Source: Bacteroidota bacterium (GTDB lineage: Bacteria; Bacteroidota; Bacteroidia; Flavobacteriales_D; Crocinitomicaceae). Taken from it: a DNA stretch of 64,000 nt. Below are positions 25,968 through 34,573 of this stretch, piece after piece; within the stretch, counting starts at the first letter, position 1, and each line of letters opens with the position of its first letter. The notes under the pieces were generated by a model. It was not told the DNA's origin. It worked only from the letters and a program-made list of their open reading frames with translations, and made no database searches. The position numbers and the translations under genes are program-made. The DNA is taken from the NCBI GenBank assembly GCA_030148165.1, contig JASBTZ010000009.1:1-64000 (forward strand), given 5' to 3'.

Positions 25968-26598
25968 AGATTATTTCAAAAAGGTTAGAAGCTGATTTTC
26001 TAACCTTTTTTCTTTCAATGTTCGGGTCATCCGGATGTCGGTAGCCAATCGGGCAGACAAGTACTGAAGTGAGGTTTCTGTCCTTAAGACCAAGGATCTC
26101 ATCATATTCTTCCGCTCGAAATCCTTCCATGGGGGTAGAATCAATTTTTAACGTAGCACAGGTATGTAACAACTGACCGAGGGCGATATAGGCTTGGCGC
26201 TCCATCCACTCCTGAAGGGCCGAATCTTTTTTATTTCTGGCAAAATTCAGGATGTTTGTCTTAAAGGTTTCCAATACCTCGAGTTTTTGATCCCTCGTTG
26301 AAGCGATAGTTTCCATATATAGATCGACATCTTCTTCCTTCAGTTCACGGAAAGAACAAATCACTAGCAAATGAGATGCGTCGACAACTTGTCTTTGCAG
26401 ATAGGATGACTGCAGCAACTCCTCACGTAAATCTTTGTCTTCTACAAGTAAGAATTTTAAAGGTTGTAAGCCATAAGATGTCGGCACCAATCGCAGTGAC
26501 TCCATGATTACGTCCAGATCCTCTTTGCTTATTCTTTTTTCTGAGTCAAATTTCTTTGTGGCATAACGCCAGTTCAAATCCTCAATTATTTGATGCAT
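25966..26598 (-). CDS. NAD(P)H-dependent nitroreductase-family oxidoreductase
   Basis: The 210-aa flavoprotein (FMN-binding, NfsB/NfnB-like) probably reduces quinones or nitro compounds using NAD(P)H. Visible motifs are LNWRYATKKFD at the FMN-binding N-terminus, LVPTSYGLQPLKFLLVED, QAYIALGQLLHTCATLKIDS and TPMEGFRAEEYDEILGL. Length fits the family. It follows the pirin gene by 4 nt, so they are cotranscribed; both families are tied to redox or xenobiotic response. The last 15 codons contain a perfect 13-bp hairpin with a following T run, noted separately. Confidence 0.92.
   Translation of the reverse strand: MHQIIEDLNWRYATKKFDSEKRISKEDLDVIMESLRLVPTSYGLQPLKFLLVEDKDLREELLQSSYLQRQVVDASHLLVICSFRELKEEDVDLYMETIASTRDQKLEVLETFKTNILNFARNKKDSALQEWMERQAYIALGQLLHTCATLKIDSTPMEGFRAEEYDEILGLKDRNLTSVLVCPIGYRHPDDPNIERKKVRKSASNLFEII
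25978..26010 (-). terminator. Terminator hairpin inside nitroreductase 3' coding end
   Basis: On the minus strand AAAAAGGTTAGAA pairs perfectly over 13 bp with TTCTAACCTTTTT around a 7-nt loop, and the second arm ends in a T run. It lies wholly within the last codons, upstream of the stop at 25966-25968. Confidence 0.5.
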
Positions 26599-26602
26599 GC
26601 TA

Positions 26603-27316
26603 TTAGTAATTCATTGGAACTTCGAAAAACAACACTTTTGTATCAGATTTCGCACTCAATTCTACCTGCTCTGTTTCCCAAAGCCCTATTGCGTCTCTTT
26701 GTAGCAGTTCTTCATCATCAATTATTATAGAGCCTTCTACTACAAAGATGTACACACCATTCGTTTTCTCGTATAATTGGTAAGAGATCGTTTGCTCTTT
26801 ATCTGATTCAAATAAAGAGATAAAAGCATTCTGATTGATCCACGCCTCGCTAGGTCCGTTCTTTGGTCCGACCAATAAATTAATCTTATTCAAATGAATA
26901 TGATCCTTTATTTTAATTTGCTGGTAGCGTGGTTCCACATTTTGCATATCGGGAAATATCCAGATTTGAAAAAGTTTAAGAGATTCATCTTGTGAGGCAT
27001 TTAGCTCGCTGTGAGTCACACCTGTTCCGGCACTCATGATTTGTAATTCTCCTGGCATGACCACACCTTCATTTCCCATGTTGTCTTGATGGCGGACACC
27101 ACCTTGTGTTGGTATGGTAATGATTTCCATATTATCATGAGGATGAGTTGAAAATCCCCTTCCGGGAGCTACTTTATCATCATTGATTACTCGCAGTGCT
27201 CCAAATTGAACCCTCTCCGGATTGTACCAGTTTGCAAAGCTAAATGAGTGTCTGGCTTCTAACCATCCATGATCAGCGTAACCACGACTTTCTGATTTAT
27301 GAATTACTTTTTGCAT
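26603..27316 (-). CDS. Pirin family bicupin protein
   Basis: The 237-aa cytosolic protein is a two-domain cupin of the pirin/YhhW type. The N-terminal cupin keeps the metal ligands: HPHDNMEI (two His), then GTGVTHSELN (His and Glu). An early signature LEARHSFSFANWYNPERVQFG is present. Homologues bind iron and some act as quercetinases; the physiological substrate is uncertain. It heads a two-gene operon with the nitroreductase. A perfect -7 box ends 4 nt before its ATG, so its mRNA may be leaderless. Confidence 0.93.
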   Translation of the reverse strand: MQKVIHKSESRGYADHGWLEARHSFSFANWYNPERVQFGALRVINDDKVAPGRGFSTHPHDNMEIITIPTQGGVRHQDNMGNEGVVMPGELQIMSAGTGVTHSELNASQDESLKLFQIWIFPDMQNVEPRYQQIKIKDHIHLNKINLLVGPKNGPSEAWINQNAFISLFESDKEQTISYQLYEKTNGVYIFVVEGSIIIDDEELLQRDAIGLWETEQVELSAKSDTKVLFFEVPMNY

Positions 27317-27320
27317 ACGA

Positions 27321-27328
27321 CAAAGTTA
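27321..27328 (-). promoter_or_regulatory. -7 box (TAACTTTG) 4 nt before pirin start
   Basis: Read on the minus strand, TAACTTTG is a perfect TAnnTTTG match followed by TCGT and the ATG at 27316. No TTTG -33 box is seen at the 19-nt spacing. Confidence 0.5.
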
Positions 27329-27383
27329 GCCAATATTCATAAATGTACCACGGTAAATAAATTGAAGATGTGTTGAAGACGAT

Positions 27384-27743
27384 CTATTCAGCAGATTCAA
27401 TTACTCCAAGGCTATCCAAAAATTCAACGGATAGAATCGGACGATCATTTCCGGCCTCAACCATTTTTTGTACTTCTTCAGCTACTTTTCTGGCATCCGC
27501 TTCCGTTTTGAAACCGTTGATTCCCTGCACAGCTGGAATGTGTTCCTGATTGATGATCATTTTAGTGCCTCGAAAAATCTGATATCCCCAACCGATATCT
27601 TCTTTGAAAATCAGTTTATAGGATACAACATTAGCGTTAACCACATTGTTTTCCAGACTGTCATCAGGATCTGACTGAATCGTTTGATTTCCTTCTGTAT
27701 TACAGGCGGAGACTATAAAAAGCAATAAAATTACTCTCTTCAT
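27384..27743 (-). CDS. DUF4907 lipoprotein
   Basis: The 119-aa protein has a lipoprotein signal (LLFIVSAC, lipidated Cys14). It then shows the short DUF4907 domain: YKLIFKEDIGWGYQIFRGTK, HIPAVQGINGFKTEADARKVAE and RPILSVEFLDSLGV. It is the last gene of the six-gene Kelch/GEVED operon and starts with zero spacing after the preceding stop. As the only lipidated, non-T9SS member it could be a membrane-side partner for the Kelch proteins. That role is inference. Confidence 0.83.
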   Translation of the reverse strand: MKRVILLLFIVSACNTEGNQTIQSDPDDSLENNVVNANVVSYKLIFKEDIGWGYQIFRGTKMIINQEHIPAVQGINGFKTEADARKVAEEVQKMVEAGNDRPILSVEFLDSLGVIESAE

Positions 27744-28949
27744 TTACACGAAAATAATCTTTTCTGTATAAAGGGTTTGTTTATTTTCATTCATGAGTTG
27801 CAAGAAATAGGTGCCGTTCGGCAAACTTTGACGATGAACAGTGATCTTATTTCCATTGTATTCGATTCTCGCAGCTCCGCTAACTTCTCTACCTTGCATA
27901 TCCATTAGGACAAGTTCCAGATCATAATGATCCGTTACAACATTGAAAGAAGTAGTTACAGGATTCGGATAAATCGATACATCATCAGAGTTCAGCTGTG
28001 CTATTCCTAAAGTCTTTTCATAAGAGAAGAAATCATCATATAGAATTCCGTTATATCCGGTTCCCACATATGCAACACTTCCAATTACGAAAGCAACCGC
28101 CTGACTTCTAGCCGGACCCGGGAAATTCGCTCTTTGTGTCCAGGTGTCACTATAAAAATTATACTCCCAGGTATCATTGTAATAATTGAAGTTGTCTTCA
28201 CCTGTACAAATAAAGGCTTGAGGAAATTGTCCCCAACCTACCGCACCTCTACGTGCTGCTCCTGGAAAGCTAGCTTTTTGTGTCCAGGTATCAGTTGTAG
28301 GCTCATATTGCCAAAAGTCACTTTTAAGAACTCCGTCGTCACCAGTACCTACATAGCCCTGACCTCCCATTGCGAAACCTACCGCGTCTTGTCTTGCAGA
28401 CCCTCCAAAGTCAGCCACCTGTTGCCACATATTCGTAGTTGCACTGTACTTGTACATATCTCTATAATATGTTGAACCATTCGAACCTGTTCCAACAAAA
28501 GCTTCATCTCCTATAGCAAAGGCTATGGCAGAGTTTCTAGGTGTTCCAATGAAGTTTGCTTCTTGCGTCCATGTTCCAGTGGAAGGGGTAAACGAAAATA
28601 CCGCTTCTGAAGGTTGTAATGCACCACCACTTCTTGACCCGAGCAGTATGTAACCCTTACTTCCTATACTGAAAGCAACGGCGTTAGCTCTATCCTGACC
28701 ACCACCATTGGGTCCTCCGATTTTTGCTTCAAGAAACCAGTCATCTAAGAATGGAACATAAGCGTGTACCGATCTCTTTGTTCCTTGCAAGTCGAGTCCA
28801 CCTGCGATAAACCCTTTACCGTCAACCACGAATGCTGAACTAGCAGATCTTGTTTTTCCTTTTACAGAGTCTTTTTGCATCCAAATATCTCCTTGACTGA
28901 AAACAGATGGTGTTATTGCTAAGAGGCTAAATAATATAAGATTCTTCAT
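27744..28949 (-). CDS. Six-bladed Kelch T9SS protein (copy 4)
   Basis: The 401-aa protein has a signal peptide (ending VFSQ), six Kelch-type repeats of about 48 residues (pattern GYVGTG, then a YxxxTxTWTQ block, then PG/GG and R) and a T9SS type A tail (DVSIYPNPVTTSFNVVTD, LPNGTYFLQLMNEN). Repeats start near residues 38, 88, 138, 185, 233 and 283, forming one beta-propeller. It is surface exported; ligand unknown. It begins 1 nt after the stop of copy 3 and is directly followed by the DUF4907 gene. Confidence 0.85.
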   Translation of the reverse strand: MKNLILFSLLAITPSVFSQGDIWMQKDSVKGKTRSASSAFVVDGKGFIAGGLDLQGTKRSVHAYVPFLDDWFLEAKIGGPNGGGQDRANAVAFSIGSKGYILLGSRSGGALQPSEAVFSFTPSTGTWTQEANFIGTPRNSAIAFAIGDEAFVGTGSNGSTYYRDMYKYSATTNMWQQVADFGGSARQDAVGFAMGGQGYVGTGDDGVLKSDFWQYEPTTDTWTQKASFPGAARRGAVGWGQFPQAFICTGEDNFNYYNDTWEYNFYSDTWTQRANFPGPARSQAVAFVIGSVAYVGTGYNGILYDDFFSYEKTLGIAQLNSDDVSIYPNPVTTSFNVVTDHYDLELVLMDMQGREVSGAARIEYNGNKITVHRQSLPNGTYFLQLMNENKQTLYTEKIIFV

Positions 28950-28950
28950 A

Positions 28951-30165
28951 TTACTGCTTTATAAATTTATGTTGTGCTAATATTTTATTGTCATTTCCAA
29001 TAGCTGCAATCAAATAAACCCCCGATGACAAATGGGAGACATCGATATTATCAGTCGTGTTGATTGTCATTATTCGACGACCCATAGATGAGTATAACTG
29101 AAATTCTTTGATGTATTCAGACTTACTATCAATCTGAATATAATCTACTGCCGGGTTTGGATAGGTCTTTAATTCGACGTTATATTCTTCGAGACCTGTA
29201 ACACCAGGGTGATACTCGTGGAATGACTTTTTCTTACCGGAATAGCCTTTTCCGGTACCTACATACCCAAGACCATTGAGTGAAAAACCAACAGCTCCTT
29301 TACGAGGACTACCACCGTAATCTGCTCGAACCATCCATGTATTCGTAATCGGATTGAATTCCCATAGGTCGTCCAGGTAACCGCCATTTGTACCCATACA
29401 GACATAACCTCTTTGTCCAATAGTGAAGGTCGCTGCCGTTGAGCGTTCACCACCTGGTAAATCTGCGCGTTGCGACCATTGCCCTGTACTTTCTTTATAC
29501 TCCCATATGTCCTTGCGATAAATATCGTGGTCAGTACCGAGTCCAACATATGCTTTATCCTCGATTACAAAGCTGCTCAACTGATATCGGTCACCACCCG
29601 GGAAGTTGGCTACTTGTTGCCAGGTATTCACAGAAGAATTGTAACGCCACATGGTACTTAAATAATTATTCGGACCGATCTTTCCACAAGCTACATATCC
29701 GTTTGTTCCAATGGCAAAGCCAGTGGCGAAGTACACCCCCTGAAAGTTGCCGGGATAATCAGCCATTTGAGACCATGTATTAGAAGTAGGATCGTATCTC
29801 CATAAATCTCTTAGTCTTGTAGCGCCCGGGTCTTGTGATCCAGGTTTGTTTATGCCTGTACCAACGTATCCATAGTCTCCAATTGTGAAAGCTACGGCAT
29901 CCCTGCGTTCAGAGGCAGTACCTGGTAAGCTTGCAACTTGTGACCAGCTATCTGTTGCCTGATCATACCTCCAAAAATCTCTCAGAACAACTTCGTTCGT
30001 GTCAATTCCGGTACCAACATAGCCGTAATTGCCAACAGTAAATGCAACCGCTCTAGAGCGTTTCATTTGTAGTGTATCCGATTTCTTAACCCAGTAATTG
30101 GCAGTTTGTGCACTTATTAGAAATGCACTAAAAACTATCCCGATCGTGAATAAGTATTTCTTCAT
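28951..30165 (-). CDS. Six-bladed Kelch T9SS protein (copy 3)
   Basis: This 404-aa paralogue has a signal peptide (ending ISAQ). Six blades are the most regular in the array, e.g. GYVGTGIDTNEVVLRDFWRY followed by DSWSQVASLPG. A T9SS type A tail follows (LKTYPNPAVDYIQIDSKS, LSSGVYLIAAIGNDN). Four blades contain a TWxQ/SWSQ plus xxPG corner. It is probably a surface propeller with binding or structural function, but no enzyme motif is visible. The next gene in the operon starts 1 nt downstream of its stop. Confidence 0.85.
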   Translation of the reverse strand: MKKYLFTIGIVFSAFLISAQTANYWVKKSDTLQMKRSRAVAFTVGNYGYVGTGIDTNEVVLRDFWRYDQATDSWSQVASLPGTASERRDAVAFTIGDYGYVGTGINKPGSQDPGATRLRDLWRYDPTSNTWSQMADYPGNFQGVYFATGFAIGTNGYVACGKIGPNNYLSTMWRYNSSVNTWQQVANFPGGDRYQLSSFVIEDKAYVGLGTDHDIYRKDIWEYKESTGQWSQRADLPGGERSTAATFTIGQRGYVCMGTNGGYLDDLWEFNPITNTWMVRADYGGSPRKGAVGFSLNGLGYVGTGKGYSGKKKSFHEYHPGVTGLEEYNVELKTYPNPAVDYIQIDSKSEYIKEFQLYSSMGRRIMTINTTDNIDVSHLSSGVYLIAAIGNDNKILAQHKFIKQ

Positions 30166-30175
30166 CTTTCTATTA

Positions 30176-31357
30176 TTAAATCAATATCAGTTTATCCTGA
30201 TGTATTATTTTATTATTTACACGCACCATATAGGTGTAAGTTCCTTTATCTAATTGTTCTCTTTCCAGCGTTAATTTCCCGTTAATAGTCGTTCCGTCTA
30301 ACACGAGTTGACCTTTCATGTTAAATATAAAAACTTCAAATGATGAGAATTCTTCAGACTCGACATGAATGTACTCCTGAACCGGATTTGGATAAGTAAT
30401 GATTGTTTTGTTTGATAAATTAAGATTGTCCAAACCTGCCAAAGAATCTGCAAGCGTGGTCGCATTAAACTCCCAGAGATCATTGAAATTCGTTCCGTTC
30501 GTGCCCAATCCAATAAAGCTACGGTTGCCAACGGAGAATCCAACTGCAAATCTTCTTGAAGCACCCGGAAATTCCGGTAGTTGTTTCCAGGTATTCGTAA
30601 GCGGGTCATATTCCCAGACTTCTGAATTGATGTTCGAAAGTCCTCCTGAAAAACCTGTAACGATATATCCTTTATTGTTTTGAGAAAAACCAACTGAACC
30701 CGAAGTTGCCAATCCCGGAAATGATGCCCTTGTAATCCATGTATCTGTCGTGGGCTTGTACTCATAAAAAGCACTTCCTGACTTTAAGTATCCTTTTTCT
30801 CCTATGGTGAAGCATGAGTTCCATGCCCATACAGCAGGGGCAGGGGAAGCCTTTGCTGTCCAGCTATCGTTAGATGAGTCATATTCATAAAGAACATTAT
30901 CATCCATAATGTATCCTTTGTCGTCGATCACAAAGCCTTCAACATTCATAACCACACCTGAGGCGGGAATAGAAGCTACCTGAATCCACATGTTCAGGGT
31001 AGGATCGAATTTATAGAAGTTATTGTTTGTTGCCCATTGCCCTCCACCAACACAAACGAAGTTATCAAAGCTAAAAATCACGGGTGCATATGTTCCATTG
31101 CTTCCACCAATATAATCCGCTTTCTGAGTCCAGGAATTTGTTGCAGGATCGTACTCCCACCAGTCTTTCTTGACGATGTTTGGTCCTGCACCATTATAGT
31201 GACCAAAGCCCATATATCCTTTAGTAAGCGTAGAACCAGCAGCACCACGATGCCTTCCTTCAGCCCCCATGAATGCACGTTGTTCCCATCCACTCTCTGC
31301 GAAGGATGTGGAAAGACATAGTAAAAAACTGATTAATATCTGGAACTTAACTCTCAC
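30176..31357 (-). CDS. Six-bladed Kelch T9SS protein (copy 2)
   Basis: The 393-aa paralogue has a signal peptide (ending SFAE), a first blade with HYNGAGPNIVKKDWWEYDPA, more degenerate middle blades (e.g. GYIMDDNVLYEYDSSNDSW), and a last blade with SFIGLGTNGTNFNDLWEF. A T9SS type A tail follows (IITYPNPVQEYIHVES, LDKGTYTYMVRVNNK). The first blade closely resembles that of copy 1 (GHYNGAGVNI), so copies 1 and 2 are the closest pair. Its ATG overlaps the copy 1 stop by 1 nt. Confidence 0.85.
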   Translation of the reverse strand: MRVKFQILISFLLCLSTSFAESGWEQRAFMGAEGRHRGAAGSTLTKGYMGFGHYNGAGPNIVKKDWWEYDPATNSWTQKADYIGGSNGTYAPVIFSFDNFVCVGGGQWATNNNFYKFDPTLNMWIQVASIPASGVVMNVEGFVIDDKGYIMDDNVLYEYDSSNDSWTAKASPAPAVWAWNSCFTIGEKGYLKSGSAFYEYKPTTDTWITRASFPGLATSGSVGFSQNNKGYIVTGFSGGLSNINSEVWEYDPLTNTWKQLPEFPGASRRFAVGFSVGNRSFIGLGTNGTNFNDLWEFNATTLADSLAGLDNLNLSNKTIITYPNPVQEYIHVESEEFSSFEVFIFNMKGQLVLDGTTINGKLTLEREQLDKGTYTYMVRVNNKIIHQDKLILI

Positions 31358-32595
31358 TACAGAACTACTACTTTATTCGATTTCAATACTTTTTCCTGAT
31401 ACATTATCTTATACAGATAAGTACCTCCTGTCAGCGATTTAAGATTGACGTCAATCTTAGACGCATCAAATCTTTGGCTATGAACAACTTCACCAGACAA
31501 TGAGTAAATGGTCAAGTCCAAATTCTGCGCTAAATCATTATTCAGTCCATTTATTTTGATGGATAAATGATCAACAACTGGATTAGGGTAGGCAACAACT
31601 TCAAGCTCTTCCATTTGTTTTTCAATCGTATAGAGTACCTGATCGAACATCCAGAAATCCTTGAAATTTGTACCGCTTGTTCCTAATCCACAGTAAGCAA
31701 CACCATCATGAACGACTGAGGCCAAATATCGTCTTGCCGTACCGGGGAAATCCGGAATTTGTGTCCATTGATTTCCGTTCGGGTCATACTCCCACATATC
31801 ACTGTAGTTAGTGCCACTGGAAGCATTGTCGCCTGTCAATATGTAGCCCTTACCGTTTAAAGCAAAGCCCGAAGCCTCCATTCTATTAGTTGGACCTACA
31901 TCTGCCATTTGTTGCCAGCTATTGGTAGTTGGGTTGTATCTCCAAAAATCATTTTGGGATCCTGACCAGGAATTGAATCCGCCGGTTCCAACATAGCCAT
32001 AGCCGTTTAATTCAAATGCAACAGAGGAAACTCTACCTGTTGTAGGTAAGGATGCAATCTGTTGCCATGTATTATTAGCAGAATTATAACGGTAAAAATC
32101 ATTTAGCTCACCACCGCCAAGTGTTTCACCTGTTCCAACAAATCCATAAGTGTCTATCGCAAATGATACTGCTCCACGGCGTCCTTGTCCGGGAATACTA
32201 GCTATCTGATTCCATTGATTAGTCGTTGGATCATATCTGTAAAAACTATTTTCATGCACATATGGATTCCCGGGCCCTCCTGGCTGAGTTCTACCCAATC
32301 CTACATAACCATAATTACCAATTACGAAACCCGATGCATGATATACAGGCCCCTCCGGATAATCTGCTTTTTGCGACCAGGAATTGGATGCCGGGTCATA
32401 TTGCCACCAATCAGCGAATAGAATATTAACTCCTGCACCGTTATAGTGACCTTGGCCTGTATAAATATAGTTTCCGATTGAAAGCATCGGAGTTCTGTGT
32501 CTTCCTTCTCCTGCGAAGTCGGCCTTTTGGATCCAACCATAACCGAAAGAAGTTAAATTAATTCCGAGAAAAGTAAGGAGTATTAATTGTTTCAT
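31357..32595 (-). CDS. Six-bladed Kelch T9SS protein (copy 1)
   Basis: The 412-aa paralogue has a short signal region (ILLTFLGINLTSFGYG), six blades (first GHYNGAGVNILFADWWQYDP, last YCGLGTSGTNFKDFWMFD) and a T9SS type A tail (VVAYPNPVVDHLSIKING, LTGGTYLYKIMYQEK). Blade edges carry the Gly-Tyr-Val-Gly-Thr-Gly core. It overlaps the GEVED gene's stop by 4 nt at its start and copy 2 by 1 nt at its end, so translation along the array is coupled. Function is unknown beyond predicted surface exposure. Confidence 0.85.
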   Translation of the reverse strand: MKQLILLTFLGINLTSFGYGWIQKADFAGEGRHRTPMLSIGNYIYTGQGHYNGAGVNILFADWWQYDPASNSWSQKADYPEGPVYHASGFVIGNYGYVGLGRTQPGGPGNPYVHENSFYRYDPTTNQWNQIASIPGQGRRGAVSFAIDTYGFVGTGETLGGGELNDFYRYNSANNTWQQIASLPTTGRVSSVAFELNGYGYVGTGGFNSWSGSQNDFWRYNPTTNSWQQMADVGPTNRMEASGFALNGKGYILTGDNASSGTNYSDMWEYDPNGNQWTQIPDFPGTARRYLASVVHDGVAYCGLGTSGTNFKDFWMFDQVLYTIEKQMEELEVVAYPNPVVDHLSIKINGLNNDLAQNLDLTIYSLSGEVVHSQRFDASKIDVNLKSLTGGTYLYKIMYQEKVLKSNKVVVL

Positions 32596-34202
32596 TTATT
32601 CACTATTAGTTTTAAGATGTGCTTCTTGAATTCAGTATCAATATTTACGAAATAGATGCCATTTTCAAGGTCGTTAACTTCGATTACCTGATCTTTTATA
32701 TAGGTAAGAGTTTTAATAACTGATCCCTTAGCATCCAATATTGAAATCACTTCGTTTTCCAATCCATTTATTTGAAAGCTCGATGAACTCGGGTTAGGGA
32801 AAAGAACAAATGGATTTGATTCCAGATCGTTTAAGCCTAATGCTTCATTGATGGTTAAAGTATAATTTCCCATAGCGGTTCCATATCCTTCGACAACAAC
32901 ATAAACGGAGTCGTACCCCACGATGTTCACTTGTAGTTCCGATTGAAGTCCACAATTTTGAGAATCATCATTAAAAGCTAATGGATTTCCTTGAGGGTCA
33001 TATACAGACAAGAATGTGTCAAATGAAGAACCGCATAAAGAAACGATCATTGTATTGGTGCTACCTGAAGGTTTTACGCTATAGAACACATCCGGAGAAA
33101 GGTATGCCGGATTCTGATCGGTATAACAAAAATGGTCTGTTGAACGCGAGTCTACATATGGGAAAGTGCTGACATCTATCGCTACCGCCTCGTAGTCACC
33201 CGGATAGCTGGAACAATCAAATCCCGGAACTATATTTATCATGAAGTCCGTTGCTGATCCCCATGTAAATGTTGCACAAGGGTTTAAAGGTGGAGGTGTA
33301 CCGCCTTCTTGCTGAATAACACGCATCCTTGTCGGACCCTGTGTTGCTCCTGCAGGAACTTGAAATGTAAAGCTTTCAAGAGACTGAGGAGTACCTTGCC
33401 ATTGACCGATCGATTCTCCAGGTTCAAACGTGGAGTTTTGATTGTAGTCGATCCAGGCTTCTCCGGCGCCACCGTAAATACCGTTACATGTCCCGAACAA
33501 AATATTAACAGTGTGTAGATTTCCAATACCAAGATCAACAGTTTCAGCGGTGTAGACTTCTAATCCTGCCTGACCTGGACATCCGGTGTAATTAATCGAT
33601 GTGGAATTTAAACCGGTGATCGTAACTGACTCAACATTTGAATCGGCGGTTTGTGATGGTCCTGCATTACAATAAGCAGATCCCGAACCTCCTTGTATGA
33701 CAACTGTAAAGTCAACGACTGAACCCCAGGTAAATGCGGCACAAGGGTCGAGCGGAGGCGCACCACCACCTTCACGTTGCATTACGCGCATTCTAAATGT
33801 ACCGTTAGTTGCTCCTGCCGGAACAGTAAAATTAAATTGACTGATTGCTACTGGCGGTGTTCCTTGCCATGTTCCAATACTTTCTGATTGATCAAAAGTC
33901 TGATTACCGTTGAAATCTATCCAGGCTTCACCATAACCGAAGTAGTTACCATTGCATGTTCCGAACTGTACCCATGCGGTATAAGAGTTTCCTGCAGTGA
34001 GTGTTACCGATTGTCCTAGAACTTCTTCTACACCTGTTACTCCCGGACATCCTGTATAGCTTATTGATCCTGAAGCTCCAACCAATGAAACTGATTCTAC
34101 ATTCGAATCAGCAGTTTGAGATGGACCACCTGAAACACAATATTGTCCAAATGAAACTGTTATAAAAGAAAGGCACGATAACGACAGTAGTAAATGTTTC
34201 AT
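32592..34202 (-). CDS. Two-GEVED-domain T9SS type A surface protein
   Basis: The 536-aa protein has a signal peptide (SCLSFITVSFGQ) and two tandem GEVED domains (about 20-165 and 178-325), each with YFGYGEAWIDFNGN or GGAGEAWIDYNQN, GTFRMRVMQ or TRMRVIQ, and a Cys near the end. A beta-sandwich with FDTFLSVYDPQGNPLAFNDD follows (about 335-450), then a T9SS type A tail (FVLFPNPSSSSFQING, LENGIYFVNIDTEF). It opens the Kelch operon. The two GEVED units arose by internal duplication. Surface adhesion or binding is plausible but unproven. Confidence 0.87.
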   Translation of the reverse strand: MKHLLLSLSCLSFITVSFGQYCVSGGPSQTADSNVESVSLVGASGSISYTGCPGVTGVEEVLGQSVTLTAGNSYTAWVQFGTCNGNYFGYGEAWIDFNGNQTFDQSESIGTWQGTPPVAISQFNFTVPAGATNGTFRMRVMQREGGGAPPLDPCAAFTWGSVVDFTVVIQGGSGSAYCNAGPSQTADSNVESVTITGLNSTSINYTGCPGQAGLEVYTAETVDLGIGNLHTVNILFGTCNGIYGGAGEAWIDYNQNSTFEPGESIGQWQGTPQSLESFTFQVPAGATQGPTRMRVIQQEGGTPPPLNPCATFTWGSATDFMINIVPGFDCSSYPGDYEAVAIDVSTFPYVDSRSTDHFCYTDQNPAYLSPDVFYSVKPSGSTNTMIVSLCGSSFDTFLSVYDPQGNPLAFNDDSQNCGLQSELQVNIVGYDSVYVVVEGYGTAMGNYTLTINEALGLNDLESNPFVLFPNPSSSSFQINGLENEVISILDAKGSVIKTLTYIKDQVIEVNDLENGIYFVNIDTEFKKHILKLIVNK

Positions 34203-34269
34203 AATTCTTTGTAGTAGTTAACGAAGTGTTAATATACGCATAATAATCTTCTGACTTATAACAGAGGAT

Positions 34270-34300
34270 TAAAAATATGGACGAGAAAATTTCATTAAAA
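34270..34300 (-). promoter_or_regulatory. Candidate promoter of the GEVED/Kelch operon
   Basis: On the minus strand a TATTTTTA box (34277-34270, seven of eight to TAnnTTTG) lies 19 nt after TTTT (34300-34297), the standard spacing. It would give a leader of about 60 nt before the ATG at 34202. Confidence 0.35.
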
Positions 34301-34395
34301 GTTGGACGTTGAAAACTTTTTGAAAACAATCTAAAAATGAATGAAAGTTCGTGCTACTTTTTTTGGAATTTTGAACTTCATCTAAAACCCTTGCT

Positions 34396-34572
34396 ATGGA
34401 AACAATGACGAGAGAAGAGTTATCCACTGAAATTGAAGCACTTAGAGCTAGATTAACCGGAGATATGTTTCAGGATATGGAAATTAAAGACCAGATCCAT
34501 AACCTTGAAATGAAGTTGAAAGGTGTAAAACCAATGGATAGCCATTTTGACTGTGTAGGTTGCGGATCGTAA
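34396..34572 (+). CDS. 58-aa small protein ending in CVGCGS
   Basis: The ORF from ATG 34396 to TAA 34572 gives 58 residues: a charged helix-forming body (METMTREELSTEIEALRARL, then MFQDMEIKDQIHNLEMKLKG) and a tail HFDCVGCGS. The CxxC pair at the extreme C-terminus could bind a metal or be redox active. The body should form a short coiled coil. It stands alone, divergent from the GEVED operon and 1 nt from the stop of the convergent DUF4159 gene. I recall similar small Bacteroidota proteins but know no function. Confidence 0.75.
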   Translation: METMTREELSTEIEALRARLTGDMFQDMEIKDQIHNLEMKLKGVKPMDSHFDCVGCGS

Positions 34573-34573
34573 T

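Noticed and set aside
34203-34395. Possible extra gene in the spacer between the GEVED operon and the 58-aa gene.
   Set aside because: No frame with start, length or composition of a gene; the spacer holds a candidate promoter for the minus-strand operon only.
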